DNA of 64,000 bases from assembly GCA_039970095.1 (NCBI GenBank), contig JBDVMP010000066.1:14141-78140 (forward strand). The letters run 5' to 3'. The number at the start of each line of letters is the position of its first letter. Position 1 is the first letter of the stretch. This stretch comes from JAMZMI01 sp039970095 (GTDB lineage: Bacteria; Bacteroidota; Bacteroidia; Cytophagales; Cyclobacteriaceae). This document shows, one piece after another, positions 44,878-53,364 of this stretch. Position numbers and translations under genes: made by a program. The notes below the pieces were generated by a model. The model was not told the DNA's origin and ran no database searches. It saw only the letters and a list, made by a program, of their open reading frames with translations.

Positions 44878-45777
44878 ATGAACAGCATGATATCCATAGT
44901 CAGCGTACTGGCCTTGTCAGCAATGTTTGCCTGCCAGACAACTTCCCAAAAAGAGACCCGGGCTAACCCCTACACCGAAGAGCTAAAAGAGTATTGGTTT
45001 AGCGGAGAAGCAGAACTCACAAGCTATGAACTGAAGCAGGCTCGCTATGGCGAAATACGTGAAGGAAAGTCAGTCTTGATTTTCGTCACGGAGGATTTTT
45101 CCTCTAAAACGATGACCAAAGCAGATAACCCTACTAAAGATAACTTTCCTATACTGAAACTGAACAATACCCGAAAATTCAACACCGGCATCTACCCCTA
45201 CTCCATGATGACTAGCACGTTTTTTCCATTCCCTGATGGAGAAAATTCCATCAAAGTCTCCACAAGTAGTCAAGAGTGGTGTGGACACACATATCTCGAA
45301 CTTATAGACAAAGGAGATTTTGAAATTCAAAATCATTCTTACTTCCAAAGTGAAGCGAAGAAAAAAATCACCTTGGATAAAGACATTCTGGAAGATGACC
45401 TGTGGAGCAGGATTAGAATAAACCCCGATGATCTCCCAACCGGAACGCATAAGGTTATTCCATCATTCTTTTTCCTACGTTTATCTCATAATGATATCAA
45501 GGCCTATAGCTGCGACCTCAACCTGCACAAGAAGAATGATAGTTTGAGTACCTACCAGATTTCTTATCCAGAGTTGGAGCGAAACTTGAAAATCACCTTT
45601 GAATCAGCTTTCCCATTCAAGATTGTTGCTTGGGAAGACACTCACTACAGCGGCTATGGCGAAAGCAGGAAAAAATTAACCACAAGTGCAACAGCCATCA
45701 AAACCATCAGGTCTCAGTACTGGAGCAAAAACTCGAATGCTGATGTTGGCTTGAGGGGAGAATTGGGGTTGGAATAG
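44878..45777 (+). CDS. Lipoprotein of unknown function (Bacteroidetes family often mislabelled Maf)
   Basis: The 299-residue exported lipoprotein has the signal MNSMISIVSVLALSAMFAC (lipid-bearing C19). The core has distinctive blocks: YWFSGEAELTSYELKQARYGE, LIFVTEDFSSK, FNTGIYPYSMMTSTFFPFPDGE, SSQEWCGHTYLEL and LPTGTHKVIPSFFFLRL. I recall this family as conserved in flavobacteria and cytophaga and sometimes annotated as septum formation inhibitor Maf. It shares none of the Maf nucleotide-pyrophosphatase motifs. Single gene, 81 nt after the permease. Confidence 0.8.
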   Translation: MNSMISIVSVLALSAMFACQTTSQKETRANPYTEELKEYWFSGEAELTSYELKQARYGEIREGKSVLIFVTEDFSSKTMTKADNPTKDNFPILKLNNTRKFNTGIYPYSMMTSTFFPFPDGENSIKVSTSSQEWCGHTYLELIDKGDFEIQNHSYFQSEAKKKITLDKDILEDDLWSRIRINPDDLPTGTHKVIPSFFFLRLSHNDIKAYSCDLNLHKKNDSLSTYQISYPELERNLKITFESAFPFKIVAWEDTHYSGYGESRKKLTTSATAIKTIRSQYWSKNSNADVGLRGELGLE

Positions 45778-45854
45778 GTGAAAATTAGTCCATTTAGTGA
45801 TCCCTAAGAAAGTTTTGAGAGATCAGTAATCAACCAAAAGCCATAAAATGTTAT

Positions 45855-45872
45855 TACATTTGTAATTACAAA
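45855..45872 (+). promoter_or_regulatory. mazE operator and -7 element
   Basis: TACATTTG (45855-45862) fits the Bacteroidetes -7 element. It overlaps the 14-bp perfect palindrome TTTGTAATTACAAA (45859-45872). Three ATTACA/TGTAAT half-sites lie within 45853-45870. The layout fits autorepression by the MazE-MazF complex. No -33 TTG at the usual distance was found. Confidence 0.55.
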
Positions 45873-45881
45873 AGTTAAGTC

Positions 45882-46121
45882 ATGAAACTTAAGATCACAA
45901 AAATCGGCAATTCACAAGGGGTTCGTATTCCCAAAGAGTTTCTTCAGGGCTTTTCTGAGGGAATGGAGTTTAAACTCTCACGAAAAGGTGATAGCCTCAT
46001 ATTATCACCTAACCCAAAATCCAGAAAAACCTGGGAAGATCAAATCGCAAAAGCTTCACACGATGATTCAAATGATTTCATCATCAATGATTTTGATGAA
46101 AATGATTGGGAATGGAAATAA
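45882..46121 (+). CDS. mazE: MazE-type antitoxin (AbrB fold)
   Basis: The 79-residue antitoxin has an N-terminal swapped-hairpin DNA-binding domain (about 1-45) containing IGNSQGVRIPKEFL. An acidic tail (about 60-79, DDSNDFIINDFDENDWEW) would wrap around the toxin. It overlaps the toxin gene by 10-16 bases depending on the toxin start, a normal arrangement for this family. It probably represses the operon through the palindrome just upstream. Confidence 0.9.
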   Translation: MKLKITKIGNSQGVRIPKEFLQGFSEGMEFKLSRKGDSLILSPNPKSRKTWEDQIAKASHDDSNDFIINDFDENDWEWK

Positions 46122-46435
46122 GGAAATACGATGTGGTACTAGTCAGACTAGATCCTACAGTAGGTAAAGAAATTCAAAAAACCAGACCTGCAATTATCGT
46201 ATCTCCAGATGAGATTAATAAAAACTGGAGTCCCGTTGTAATAGTGCCGCTGACTTCAGCTCTGCGCCCACTTGATTTTCGGGTAGATGTTCAATTTGAT
46301 AAAAAAAAGGGACAGGCCGCAATAGACCAAATCAAGGCTGTAGATAAATCTCGCATCCTTAAAAAACTAGGCTCATTGAGTCCCAAGGATGCCAAAAACC
46401 TGGGCGATTGGATGAAAGTATTTTTTGAGGATTGA
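46106..46435 (+). CDS. mazF: MazF-type endoribonuclease toxin
   Basis: The 109-residue sequence-specific mRNA-cleaving toxin has the family pattern YDVVLVRLDPTVGKEIQKTRPAIIVS (about 8-33) with the catalytic R near KTRP. VVIVPLTSALRP and KKGQAAIDQIKAVDKSRI follow. The start could also be the third codon (ATG at 46112, MEIRKYDVV). The frame overlaps the antitoxin end. Growth arrest by mRNA decay is the known role; any plasmid or phage link is not evident here. Confidence 0.9.
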   Translation: MGMEIRKYDVVLVRLDPTVGKEIQKTRPAIIVSPDEINKNWSPVVIVPLTSALRPLDFRVDVQFDKKKGQAAIDQIKAVDKSRILKKLGSLSPKDAKNLGDWMKVFFED

Positions 46436-46505
46436 CTTGGTGGTCAGGGCACAGCATTAATGTTATTACCACTAACCAAATAACAATTAGTCAATACCAC
46501 CAAGT
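46435..46505. repeat. Nested inverted repeat after mazF
   Basis: The outer arms ACTTGGTGGT (46435-46444) and ACCACCAAGT (46496-46505) are perfect 10-bp complements. The inner arms TAATGTTATT (46458-46467) and AATAACAATTA (46479-46489) pair with one bulge. The outer left arm begins at the last base of the mazF stop codon. The rest of the 282-nt gap up to 46717 holds a terminator and no credible gene. Confidence 0.5.
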
Positions 46506-46663
46506 TTAATGAGCTAATATTTCTATTGATGAAAAGAATAATCGTCATCTCACTTAGTCTGAGAAAGCAATGGGATAGCACCCGTTCGAAATCCCCGAGT
46601 CTTTCGAAACTTGTTCAGCCTTTTACAAGCTTTAAAGCATCTCTCTTTCACCTGCTAAGCCAA

Positions 46664-46696
46664 AAAAGCCTTTCCCTGAATCAGAGAAAGGCTTTT
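46664..46696 (-). terminator. Terminator of the 96-residue gene
   Basis: AAAAGCCTTTC and GAAAGGCTTTT form an 11-bp perfect stem. On the minus strand the arm runs into six T. It lies 22 nt past the stop of the 96-residue gene. Confidence 0.8.
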
Positions 46697-46717
46697 GGAA
46701 TATCTTTAATTTGAATC

Positions 46718-47008
46718 TTAAGCTACATTCAAGGTCTTCACAAGCTCTACCGGACCGAATTGTCTGGTATGAAGAACTGTTTTCTTCCCTTTGATCAATT
46801 GAATTTCCGTGTTAGGAAAACCAGTCGAAGCGTGCTTCTTGATCACATCATTGTAAAAAACACGTGCCTTGTCAATCTCTCCTTTCCCGAAATCATGTTT
46901 GTGATCGTACTTCTGGATTTTCTGTCCGGGGATCACGTGATACATGGAAACGATTACCGAATATGTCGGTTTAAAAGAGGTTAAAAAATTGTTCCAGGCT
47001 TTTTTCAT
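46718..47008 (-). CDS. Conserved small protein, function unknown
   Basis: The 96-residue cytosolic protein starts MKKAWNNFLTSFKPTYSVIVSMYHVIPGQKIQKY and has a charged middle (HKHDFGKGEIDKARVFYNDVI). It ends TRQFGPVELVKTLNVA. Two short beta-alpha-beta units are suggested. No signal peptide. It has its own terminator and a 133-nt gap to ftsZ. The family is not one I can name; it looks like a real gene because both ends are bounded by terminators. Confidence 0.6.
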   Translation of the reverse strand: MKKAWNNFLTSFKPTYSVIVSMYHVIPGQKIQKYDHKHDFGKGEIDKARVFYNDVIKKHASTGFPNTEIQLIKGKKTVLHTRQFGPVELVKTLNVA

Positions 47009-47091
47009 TACTCAAAGAATGTTTTGGTACGCCAAGTTTAATAAATAAGGGGCTTAATTGAAATAATAATTGACGGGTTTGTAAAAATAAA

Positions 47092-47115
47092 AGGCCGTAT
47101 GCAAGCATACGGCCT
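47092..47115 (-). terminator. Terminator of the dcw operon after ftsZ
   Basis: AGGCCGTATGC and GCATACGGCCT are an 11-bp perfect stem with a two-base loop. On the minus strand the arm is followed by TTTTATTTTT. It starts 26 nt past the ftsZ stop codon and closes the cluster. Confidence 0.88.
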
Positions 47116-47141
47116 CTCGTGGCAGAAATAATTTTTGTGAA

Positions 47142-48725
47142 TTAATCTACATTATCATGCAGATACTTATTGTTTCCAAGAATTTGATTGTCTTCCGTCA
47201 GGTTAAACTTGGAAATGTTCCGATCTGATGAATGCGGCACCTGCGTGAAGTTTACCTTCTTGCGTTCATATGCCGGCACATCATATTTCGTTTTGTAATC
47301 CTGAGCACTGATGTCAGTTTTCTGAGCACCATTGAGGGTCTCTTCCCTTCTCCTGCGTTCCTCCATAAGTTCTACTTTTTTGGAGTGCATTTCCATATTG
47401 GTCATGCGGGGCAAGTCTATTGGATCTTTCTTTTCCTCTGAGGATGGCTTTGGCATGGCAGCCAAATCTTCTTCTTCGTCAAATTCAAATTCGAAATCAT
47501 CCTCCTCTTCATCCTCCAGCTCGTCTTCACGCTCTACTGCTTTTCTGATTTCCTTTTTCAAAAAATCAAACGTAAAAGAACGCTCATCTTCTTTTTCCTC
47601 CTCTACAGAGTAATCCTCCTCGTCCTCTTCTTGCTCGTCATTATCAACATTGAAAAGTCTGATTTGCTGTGGGTTGTTGAGGTCAAATATTTTTCCGGTT
47701 TCATTGTCAGATTCCACGCTCTGGGGCTGTGGTGTTGACCTGCGCTGAATCGGCTTGATCTCTTCGTGATCAAACCCCGTAGCTATTACCGTCACTTTAA
47801 TGTTTTCTCCCAATTCAGGATCTACTCCGTGACCAAAGATCACCTCTGCATCGTCTCCTGAGAACTCTTGCATGTAGTCTGTAACCTCAGCAAGCTCGTC
47901 CATTTGCAGTTCTGCATCCTCTCCTGACATGATAGAAAGTAGAATTTTCTGAGCACCGTTAATATTTTGATTGTTTAGAAGAGGTGAGTTAAGTGCCTCT
48001 TCGGCCGCTCTTCTTGCACGACTTTCGCCGTAAGTTTGAGCGGACCCCATCACGGCGGCTCCTGCATCTTTCATTACAGTTTTTACATCCTCAAAATCGA
48101 CATTCACATAACCCGGAACCGTGATAATTTCGGCAATTCCCTTTGCTGCAGTTGTCAATACATTGTCTGCCTGACCGAAAGCTTCACGTATAGCCAGATT
48201 TCCAAAGATCTCTCTCAACTTATCGTTGAGAATCACCAGCACTGTATCACAATGTTCTTTTAACTCTGCAATACCCGTATTTGCCGCCTGCATCTTTTTC
48301 TTTCCTTCGAAGGCGAAAGGAGCCGTCACAATACCTACGGTCAGGATGTCCATTTCCTTAGCTATCTGAGCGATAACAGGAGCAGCCCCTGTTCCTGTGC
48401 CACCACCCATTCCGGCGGTGATGAATACCATTTTGGTATCTTCAGCCAGCATTTCCCGGATATCATCTTTGGACTCCAATGCGGCATTCTTTCCTTTTTC
48501 GGGATTGGCTCCTGCGCCTAATCCCCCTGTAAGAGAGGTACCCAATTGGATCTTGTTAGGAACCGGGCTACTCTCCAGTGCCTGGATATCAGTGTTGCAG
48601 ACAACAAACTCTACATCTTTGATACCAAGGTTAAACATGTGGTTTACGGCATTTCCGCCTCCACCACCTACTCCTATCACCTTGATGATGGATTTGTGAT
48701 GTGTGGGTAAATCAAATGAATACAT
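47142..48725 (-). CDS. ftsZ: Cell division GTPase FtsZ
   Basis: Tubulin-like GTPase that forms the division ring. The 527 residues are long for FtsZ (usually 380-400). The globular part (about 10-320) has GVGGGGGNAVNHM, the tubulin signature GGGTGTG (107-113) and the T7 loop NVDFEDVKTV. An acidic linker (about 325-475) follows. The FtsA-binding peptide DVPAYERKK (482-490) is present, and an additional 37-residue tail ends in YLHDNVD. That tail is a Bacteroidetes trait I recall from other genomes. It is the last gene of the dcw cluster and precedes a strong terminator. Confidence 0.97.
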   Translation of the reverse strand: MYSFDLPTHHKSIIKVIGVGGGGGNAVNHMFNLGIKDVEFVVCNTDIQALESSPVPNKIQLGTSLTGGLGAGANPEKGKNAALESKDDIREMLAEDTKMVFITAGMGGGTGTGAAPVIAQIAKEMDILTVGIVTAPFAFEGKKKMQAANTGIAELKEHCDTVLVILNDKLREIFGNLAIREAFGQADNVLTTAAKGIAEIITVPGYVNVDFEDVKTVMKDAGAAVMGSAQTYGESRARRAAEEALNSPLLNNQNINGAQKILLSIMSGEDAELQMDELAEVTDYMQEFSGDDAEVIFGHGVDPELGENIKVTVIATGFDHEEIKPIQRRSTPQPQSVESDNETGKIFDLNNPQQIRLFNVDNDEQEEDEEDYSVEEEKEDERSFTFDFLKKEIRKAVEREDELEDEEEDDFEFEFDEEEDLAAMPKPSSEEKKDPIDLPRMTNMEMHSKKVELMEERRRREETLNGAQKTDISAQDYKTKYDVPAYERKKVNFTQVPHSSDRNISKFNLTEDNQILGNNKYLHDNVD

Positions 48726-48756
48726 ATTTCTGCCTTTTTTAATTTCTGTTACTTAC

Positions 48757-50055
48757 TTAATAGTCGGTTTTATCATCCAGGTCATCAATCAAAAGATCTT
48801 TGGTCTTTTCAATGATATTCATGAAAAACTTGCCCCCTTTTTTAGCGTGTTTGCTTTTCATGCTTACGCCACCAACTTTCTCCCTATAGCCATCTTCACG
48901 GATATCCAGAGCCCTGAACCCTGAAAGCACCAAACCAACAGTGGTCGCATACATTGGACTTTTGACTGATTCCAATTTACTCTTTCCGAGATGCTCGTTC
49001 GGATAACCAATTCTTGTGTCAAGTCCGGTCATATATTCAAATAGCTGCTGCAAGTTGGTGAGTTGCGAGCCTCCACCCGTAACCACGATTCCAGCGGCCA
49101 ATTTCTTATTGTAACCCGAGGTGATGATTTCGGTGTGAACCATTTCTATGATCTCTTCCATTCTGGCTTCAATCACATGAGCCAGGTTTTTCAACGAGAT
49201 CTCCTTCGGAGCTCTGTTTCTCAAACCTGGTATCGATACTATCTCATTCGGACTGGCTTCTTCGGCAATCGCTCTGCCAAACTTGGTTTTCAGGAGTTCG
49301 GCCTGATGCTCCATTACCATACACCCTTGTTTGATATCGGATGTAATGATATTGCCGCCGAAAGGTATCACCGCCGTGTGGCGAATGATGTTATCATAAA
49401 ACACGGCAATGTCAGTGGTACCTCCACCTATGTCAACCAGACAAACACCAGCTTCCTTTTCTTCGTCGCTAAGCACCGAGAGAGAAGATGCCAGCGGCTC
49501 CAAAATCAAATTTTCGATTTCAAGGCCTGCGCGTTTTACACACTTATTGATATTATTGATAGCGTTAGTCTGAGCCGTGATGATGTGAAAGTCAGCTTCA
49601 AGTTTGACACCTGACATACCAACAGGGTCTTTAATACCATCTTCGTAATCGACGATATAATCTTGTGGCATGACATGTATGATCTCACTGCCTGGCGGTA
49701 TCACGATGCGATACATGTCGCTGGTAAGGCGATTGATGTCTTCGACGGTGATCTCATCGTCAGAACTACGTGTGATCGAGCCATGGTGAACGGCACTCTT
49801 GATGTGCTGCCCCGCAATACCCACGTTGACCACATTGATATCAATTCCGGACTGCTCGCTTGCCTCGGCAATGGCTTTCTCGATGGCCACAACAGTTTTG
49901 TCAATATTGGTGACAATACCACGGATAACTCCATCTGACACGGCCTTTCCCATGCCTAGTACTTCGAGCTTCCCAAACTCATTTTTGCGACCTACTATGG
50001 CGCAAATCTTTGTGGTTCCGATATCTAATCCTACGATGATTTTATCTTCTTTCAT
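48757..50055 (-). CDS. ftsA: Cell division protein FtsA
   Basis: Actin-like membrane tether of FtsZ. The 432 residues start with GLDIGTTKICAIVGRK (about 8-23). The second phosphate loop is DIGGGTTDIAVF, and the actin-type VVTGGGSQLTNL motif lies near 325. The C-terminus MNIIEKTKDLLIDDL (about 411-425) is a short amphipathic helix for membrane binding. It is 31 nt before ftsZ, in the normal order ftsQ-ftsA-ftsZ. Confidence 0.97.
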   Translation of the reverse strand: MKEDKIIVGLDIGTTKICAIVGRKNEFGKLEVLGMGKAVSDGVIRGIVTNIDKTVVAIEKAIAEASEQSGIDINVVNVGIAGQHIKSAVHHGSITRSSDDEITVEDINRLTSDMYRIVIPPGSEIIHVMPQDYIVDYEDGIKDPVGMSGVKLEADFHIITAQTNAINNINKCVKRAGLEIENLILEPLASSLSVLSDEEKEAGVCLVDIGGGTTDIAVFYDNIIRHTAVIPFGGNIITSDIKQGCMVMEHQAELLKTKFGRAIAEEASPNEIVSIPGLRNRAPKEISLKNLAHVIEARMEEIIEMVHTEIITSGYNKKLAAGIVVTGGGSQLTNLQQLFEYMTGLDTRIGYPNEHLGKSKLESVKSPMYATTVGLVLSGFRALDIREDGYREKVGGVSMKSKHAKKGGKFFMNIIEKTKDLLIDDLDDKTDY

Positions 50056-50111
50056 CTCTCTAACTATTTAAACGCTTAATATCTTTATCCTGCCTGAGCA
50101 GGTATTTTTTC

Positions 50112-50867
50112 CTATTCACAAACAATTTGATCCTTGAACTTTAAGTTGACCGTGCTGTACGTATTCCAACCTTTGTTCGGTAATATTTCTTTATAAAACA
50201 GTTTCAGTTTTCTGAATTTTTCATCCAGTTCTTGCGGCATACCGAAAGTTATTTCCTGTTTCGTCACTTGCGGCTGCATGATGATCTCCCCATCACTCTG
50301 AATCAACATACCGGCAATCTGCGCCCTCCAGAATTCATCCTTATCGACAAAGTGAAGAAGTTCAAGCAACTGCTGGCCGTACGAGCTTTCTGTTATATTT
50401 TCTTCCCATCCCAATTTTCTCTCAAATTCCAAAATCGGAACACGTGCCACTTGACTGGCTTTGGTAGGAATGAGATAACCATCAGCATCTATATATCTAT
50501 CCTCACCGGAACGGTTGAAAACACGCGCAATCGGCTTGGCTTGTTTTACCTGCACAATGAGGTTGCCTTTGATGTCCTTATAGACCTGCGCATCTTTCAC
50601 GAATGGATGAACCTCCACTCGCTGTTCTAAAATTTTAAGGTCTAGCTGGCTCACCGCCGAACCCAACACATAATCCGTACTTTCGGCATTGAGAAGGCCA
50701 ATAACCTCTTCTTTATCGGTGAAATAGTTGCCATCCAGGGTCTCAATATTTACTTCTACATCGTTGACAGGTCGGGCGGCTCTTTTCACACTCGCAAAGC
50801 TAATTACCACCAACATCACAATGCAGGCAACCGAGTAAAACAATATGTTTTTTATGTTACTCTTCAA
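50112..50867 (-). CDS. ftsQ: Cell division protein FtsQ/DivIB
   Basis: Bitopic divisome protein that holds FtsL and FtsB partners. The 251 residues have one N-terminal helix (about 7-25, ILFYSVACIVMLVVISFASV). A POTRA-like segment (about 38-105) with NYFTDKEEVIGLLN and HPFVKDAQVYKDIKGNLIVQV follows, then a beta domain to the end. Sequence is divergent, but the fold pattern and the place between murC and ftsA make the call secure. Its ATG overlaps murC's stop by four bases. Confidence 0.9.
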   Translation of the reverse strand: MKSNIKNILFYSVACIVMLVVISFASVKRAARPVNDVEVNIETLDGNYFTDKEEVIGLLNAESTDYVLGSAVSQLDLKILEQRVEVHPFVKDAQVYKDIKGNLIVQVKQAKPIARVFNRSGEDRYIDADGYLIPTKASQVARVPILEFERKLGWEENITESSYGQQLLELLHFVDKDEFWRAQIAGMLIQSDGEIIMQPQVTKQEITFGMPQELDEKFRKLKLFYKEILPNKGWNTYSTVNLKFKDQIVCE

Positions 50868-52240
50868 GCTTCTTCTTTTTTAAAATGATTTCCAATTACA
50901 GGCACCAACTGATCTATATCGCCGGCACCAATCGTCACCAGGATATCCAAATCCCTTTCTTCCAAATCTGCTACTATGTCTTCTTTTGCAACTATCTTCC
51001 TGTTGGCAGTAAACATCTTGTCCAAAATCATCTGAGAGGTCACTCCGGGTATTGGTGTTTCTCTGGCCGGATATATATCAAGCAATATCACTTCGTCCGA
51101 CAAGTCGAGGCTCTCTGCAAATCCTAAATAGAAATCTTTGGTACGGCTGTACAAATGAGGCTGAAAAATCGTTGTGATCTTTTTATTTGGATACATACTC
51201 TTCACCGATCGTAAGAAAGCTGTGATTTCAGATGGATGATGTGCGTAATCGTCTATGTAAACAAGATCTTGCTGACGGAGAATAAACTCAAATCGGCGCT
51301 TAACTCCCCGATAAGATTTGACTGCCTCTTTAATTGTCTCCAATGGCACTTCCAATTCTATAGCCACTGAAATAGCCGCTACGCAGTTTTCTACGTTGTG
51401 AAAACCTGGCACATAAAGCGCAATGTCTTTGATGGTTCTGCGTCCGTGATAATTGAAATAGAACACACCTCCGATAGACCTCAAGGCGCGAGCCTGATAA
51501 TCGCCCTGATCAATACCATAGGTGAAATAAAGGTTTTCAAGATATGTATTGACTTTTTCGGCAGCCTTGTAATGCACAAGCAAGTGGCCATCTTCCGGAA
51601 CAAGTTGCAAAAACTTACCAAAGGCCTCTTTCATCTGGCTTTCGTCACCATAGATATCCAGATGATCCGCATCTACAGAAGTGACTATCGCATAGTTTGG
51701 AAAAAGTCTGTGAAAAGATCTATCAAATTCGTCTGCTTCAACTACCAGCGGGGCATCCTGCTCTCCAATAATCAGATTAGAGTTGGTATTGGTCATAATG
51801 CCACCAATGAAAGCAGAACAACCAGCTTCCGATTTGCTCAATATGTGCGCAAGCATCGAAGAAGTGGTAGTCTTGCCGTGAGTTCCACCCACCGCTATAC
51901 AATAATGATCTTTGGAAATAACACCCAGAACTTCAGACCGCTTCATCACTGTAAAGTCCTTTTTCTGAAAGTAAACCAGCTCACCAAAATCAGCAGGCAC
52001 AGCGGGTGTATAAACAATCAAACACCATTCGCGTTCTTTGAAGGTATCAGGAATGGCCCTGACCTTGTCTTCATAATGAATCCAGATTCCTTCGTCTTCG
52101 AGGGATTGGGTCAAAGATGTTTTTACGCGATCATAACCAGCAACACGCTTGCCTCTTTGTTTGAACCATCGGGCAATGGCACTCATGCCAATCCCTCCGA
52201 TCCCAATGAAATAGACGCTATCGATTTTATCAAGCTCCAT
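50864..52240 (-). CDS. murC: UDP-N-acetylmuramate-L-alanine ligase (MurC)
   Basis: Adds the first peptide residue, L-alanine, to UDP-MurNAc in the cytoplasm. The 458 residues have the N-terminal UDP-binding GIGGIGMSAIARW (about 12-24). The ATP loop is GGTHGKTTTSSM (about 118-129). VVEADEFDRSF and DDYAHHPSEI are also family motifs. It overlaps murG's stop by one base (TAATG) and ftsQ by four. Confidence 0.97.
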   Translation of the reverse strand: MELDKIDSVYFIGIGGIGMSAIARWFKQRGKRVAGYDRVKTSLTQSLEDEGIWIHYEDKVRAIPDTFKEREWCLIVYTPAVPADFGELVYFQKKDFTVMKRSEVLGVISKDHYCIAVGGTHGKTTTSSMLAHILSKSEAGCSAFIGGIMTNTNSNLIIGEQDAPLVVEADEFDRSFHRLFPNYAIVTSVDADHLDIYGDESQMKEAFGKFLQLVPEDGHLLVHYKAAEKVNTYLENLYFTYGIDQGDYQARALRSIGGVFYFNYHGRRTIKDIALYVPGFHNVENCVAAISVAIELEVPLETIKEAVKSYRGVKRRFEFILRQQDLVYIDDYAHHPSEITAFLRSVKSMYPNKKITTIFQPHLYSRTKDFYLGFAESLDLSDEVILLDIYPARETPIPGVTSQMILDKMFTANRKIVAKEDIVADLEERDLDILVTIGAGDIDQLVPVIGNHFKKEEA

Positions 52241-53364
52241 TATGCCGCTATCAATTTTAATACCTCATTCGCAATGTCTTTGGACGCATCTGCGTGAGCC
52301 ATTGCTTTAATATTTTTACTCAAACCTGCTTTTGCAGTCTCATCCTCAAGCAGCTCCATTGCACGATCAATCAGATCGTCTTTAGCATCTGAATCGGTCA
52401 CTAAAATGGCCGCATTCCGCTCTACCAGTGCTTTGGCGTTGATCGTTTGGTGATCTTCGGCCACATTTGGTGACGGCACCAAAATACTCGGCTTGCCCGT
52501 AAGCATTAGTTCTGCAATAGCCAGCGCCCCCGCCCTGGAAACGACCACATCTGCCACAGCATAGGCATAATTCATTTCTCTCAAGAAATCGAACATGCGG
52601 ATATTTTCAGACTGCTCTCCTACTCGCTCGATCATCTCTTTAAAATAGTATCCTCCTGTTTGCCAGATCACCTGATAGCCAGACTCAGCCAATCTTTTAT
52701 ACCCAGCAAGCACAAATTCATTGATAGATCTCGCACCTAAACTTCCACCTACAATCAACAATGTCTTTTTGGAATCAGAGAAATTGAAGAAATCGTACGC
52801 CGATTTCTTTTCAGAATTATCCAGTAAGATGGTTTTGCGAACCGGGTTTCCTGTCACTACGAGCTTGTCTGCAGGAAAGTACTTTTCCATGCCTCCATGA
52901 GCCACACATATCTTATTCACCCGTTTAGCCAACAATTTATTGGTAAGACCGGCATAGGAGTTTTGTTCCTGAATCAAAGTGGGGATGCCCTTTTTTGTGG
53001 CTGCAAAGAGTAAAGGCCCGCTGGCATATCCACCCACACCGATCACTGCATCAGGCTTGAATTTACGAATCAGACTAAAAGACTTCCATACGCTAGAAAT
53101 CACTTTGAAAGGAAATGCCAGGTTTTGCAGTGATAGGCTTCTTTGCAAGCCGCTGATCCAGAGACCAACGATTTCAAATCCAGCATCAGGTACTTTTTTC
53201 ATCTCCATCTTGCCTTTGGCACCAACAAACAGGATTTCCACGTCGCTGATCATATCCTTGAGCGATTGCGCAATAGAAACTGCAGGATAGATGTGCCCTC
53301 CGGTACCTCCTCCGCTTATCATAATCCGAAACGGACGTTTACGATATGTCTTCTTTTCAGCCAT
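52240..53364 (-). CDS. murG: Lipid II synthase glycosyltransferase MurG
   Basis: GT28 enzyme adding GlcNAc to lipid I to form lipid II on the inner membrane face. The 374 residues have the N-terminal loop ISGGGTGGHIYPAVSIA (about 14-30) that contacts the acceptor, then VIGVGGYASGPLL. In the C-domain IVGGSLGAR and SRAGALAIAELMLTGKPSILVP contact UDP-GlcNAc. It is directly next to ftsW (abutting) and overlaps murC. Confidence 0.97.
   Translation of the reverse strand: MAEKKTYRKRPFRIMISGGGTGGHIYPAVSIAQSLKDMISDVEILFVGAKGKMEMKKVPDAGFEIVGLWISGLQRSLSLQNLAFPFKVISSVWKSFSLIRKFKPDAVIGVGGYASGPLLFAATKKGIPTLIQEQNSYAGLTNKLLAKRVNKICVAHGGMEKYFPADKLVVTGNPVRKTILLDNSEKKSAYDFFNFSDSKKTLLIVGGSLGARSINEFVLAGYKRLAESGYQVIWQTGGYYFKEMIERVGEQSENIRMFDFLREMNYAYAVADVVVSRAGALAIAELMLTGKPSILVPSPNVAEDHQTINAKALVERNAAILVTDSDAKDDLIDRAMELLEDETAKAGLSKNIKAMAHADASKDIANEVLKLIAA

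Noticed and set aside
46526..46714. Open frame of 62 codons behind mazF
   Set aside because: Half of it is the terminator hairpin of the 96-residue gene; low-complexity serine/leucine sequence with no support.
51398..52297. 299-codon plus-strand frame opposite murC
   Set aside because: It is a mirror of the well-conserved murC coding sequence; composition is not protein-like and no promoter or context supports it.
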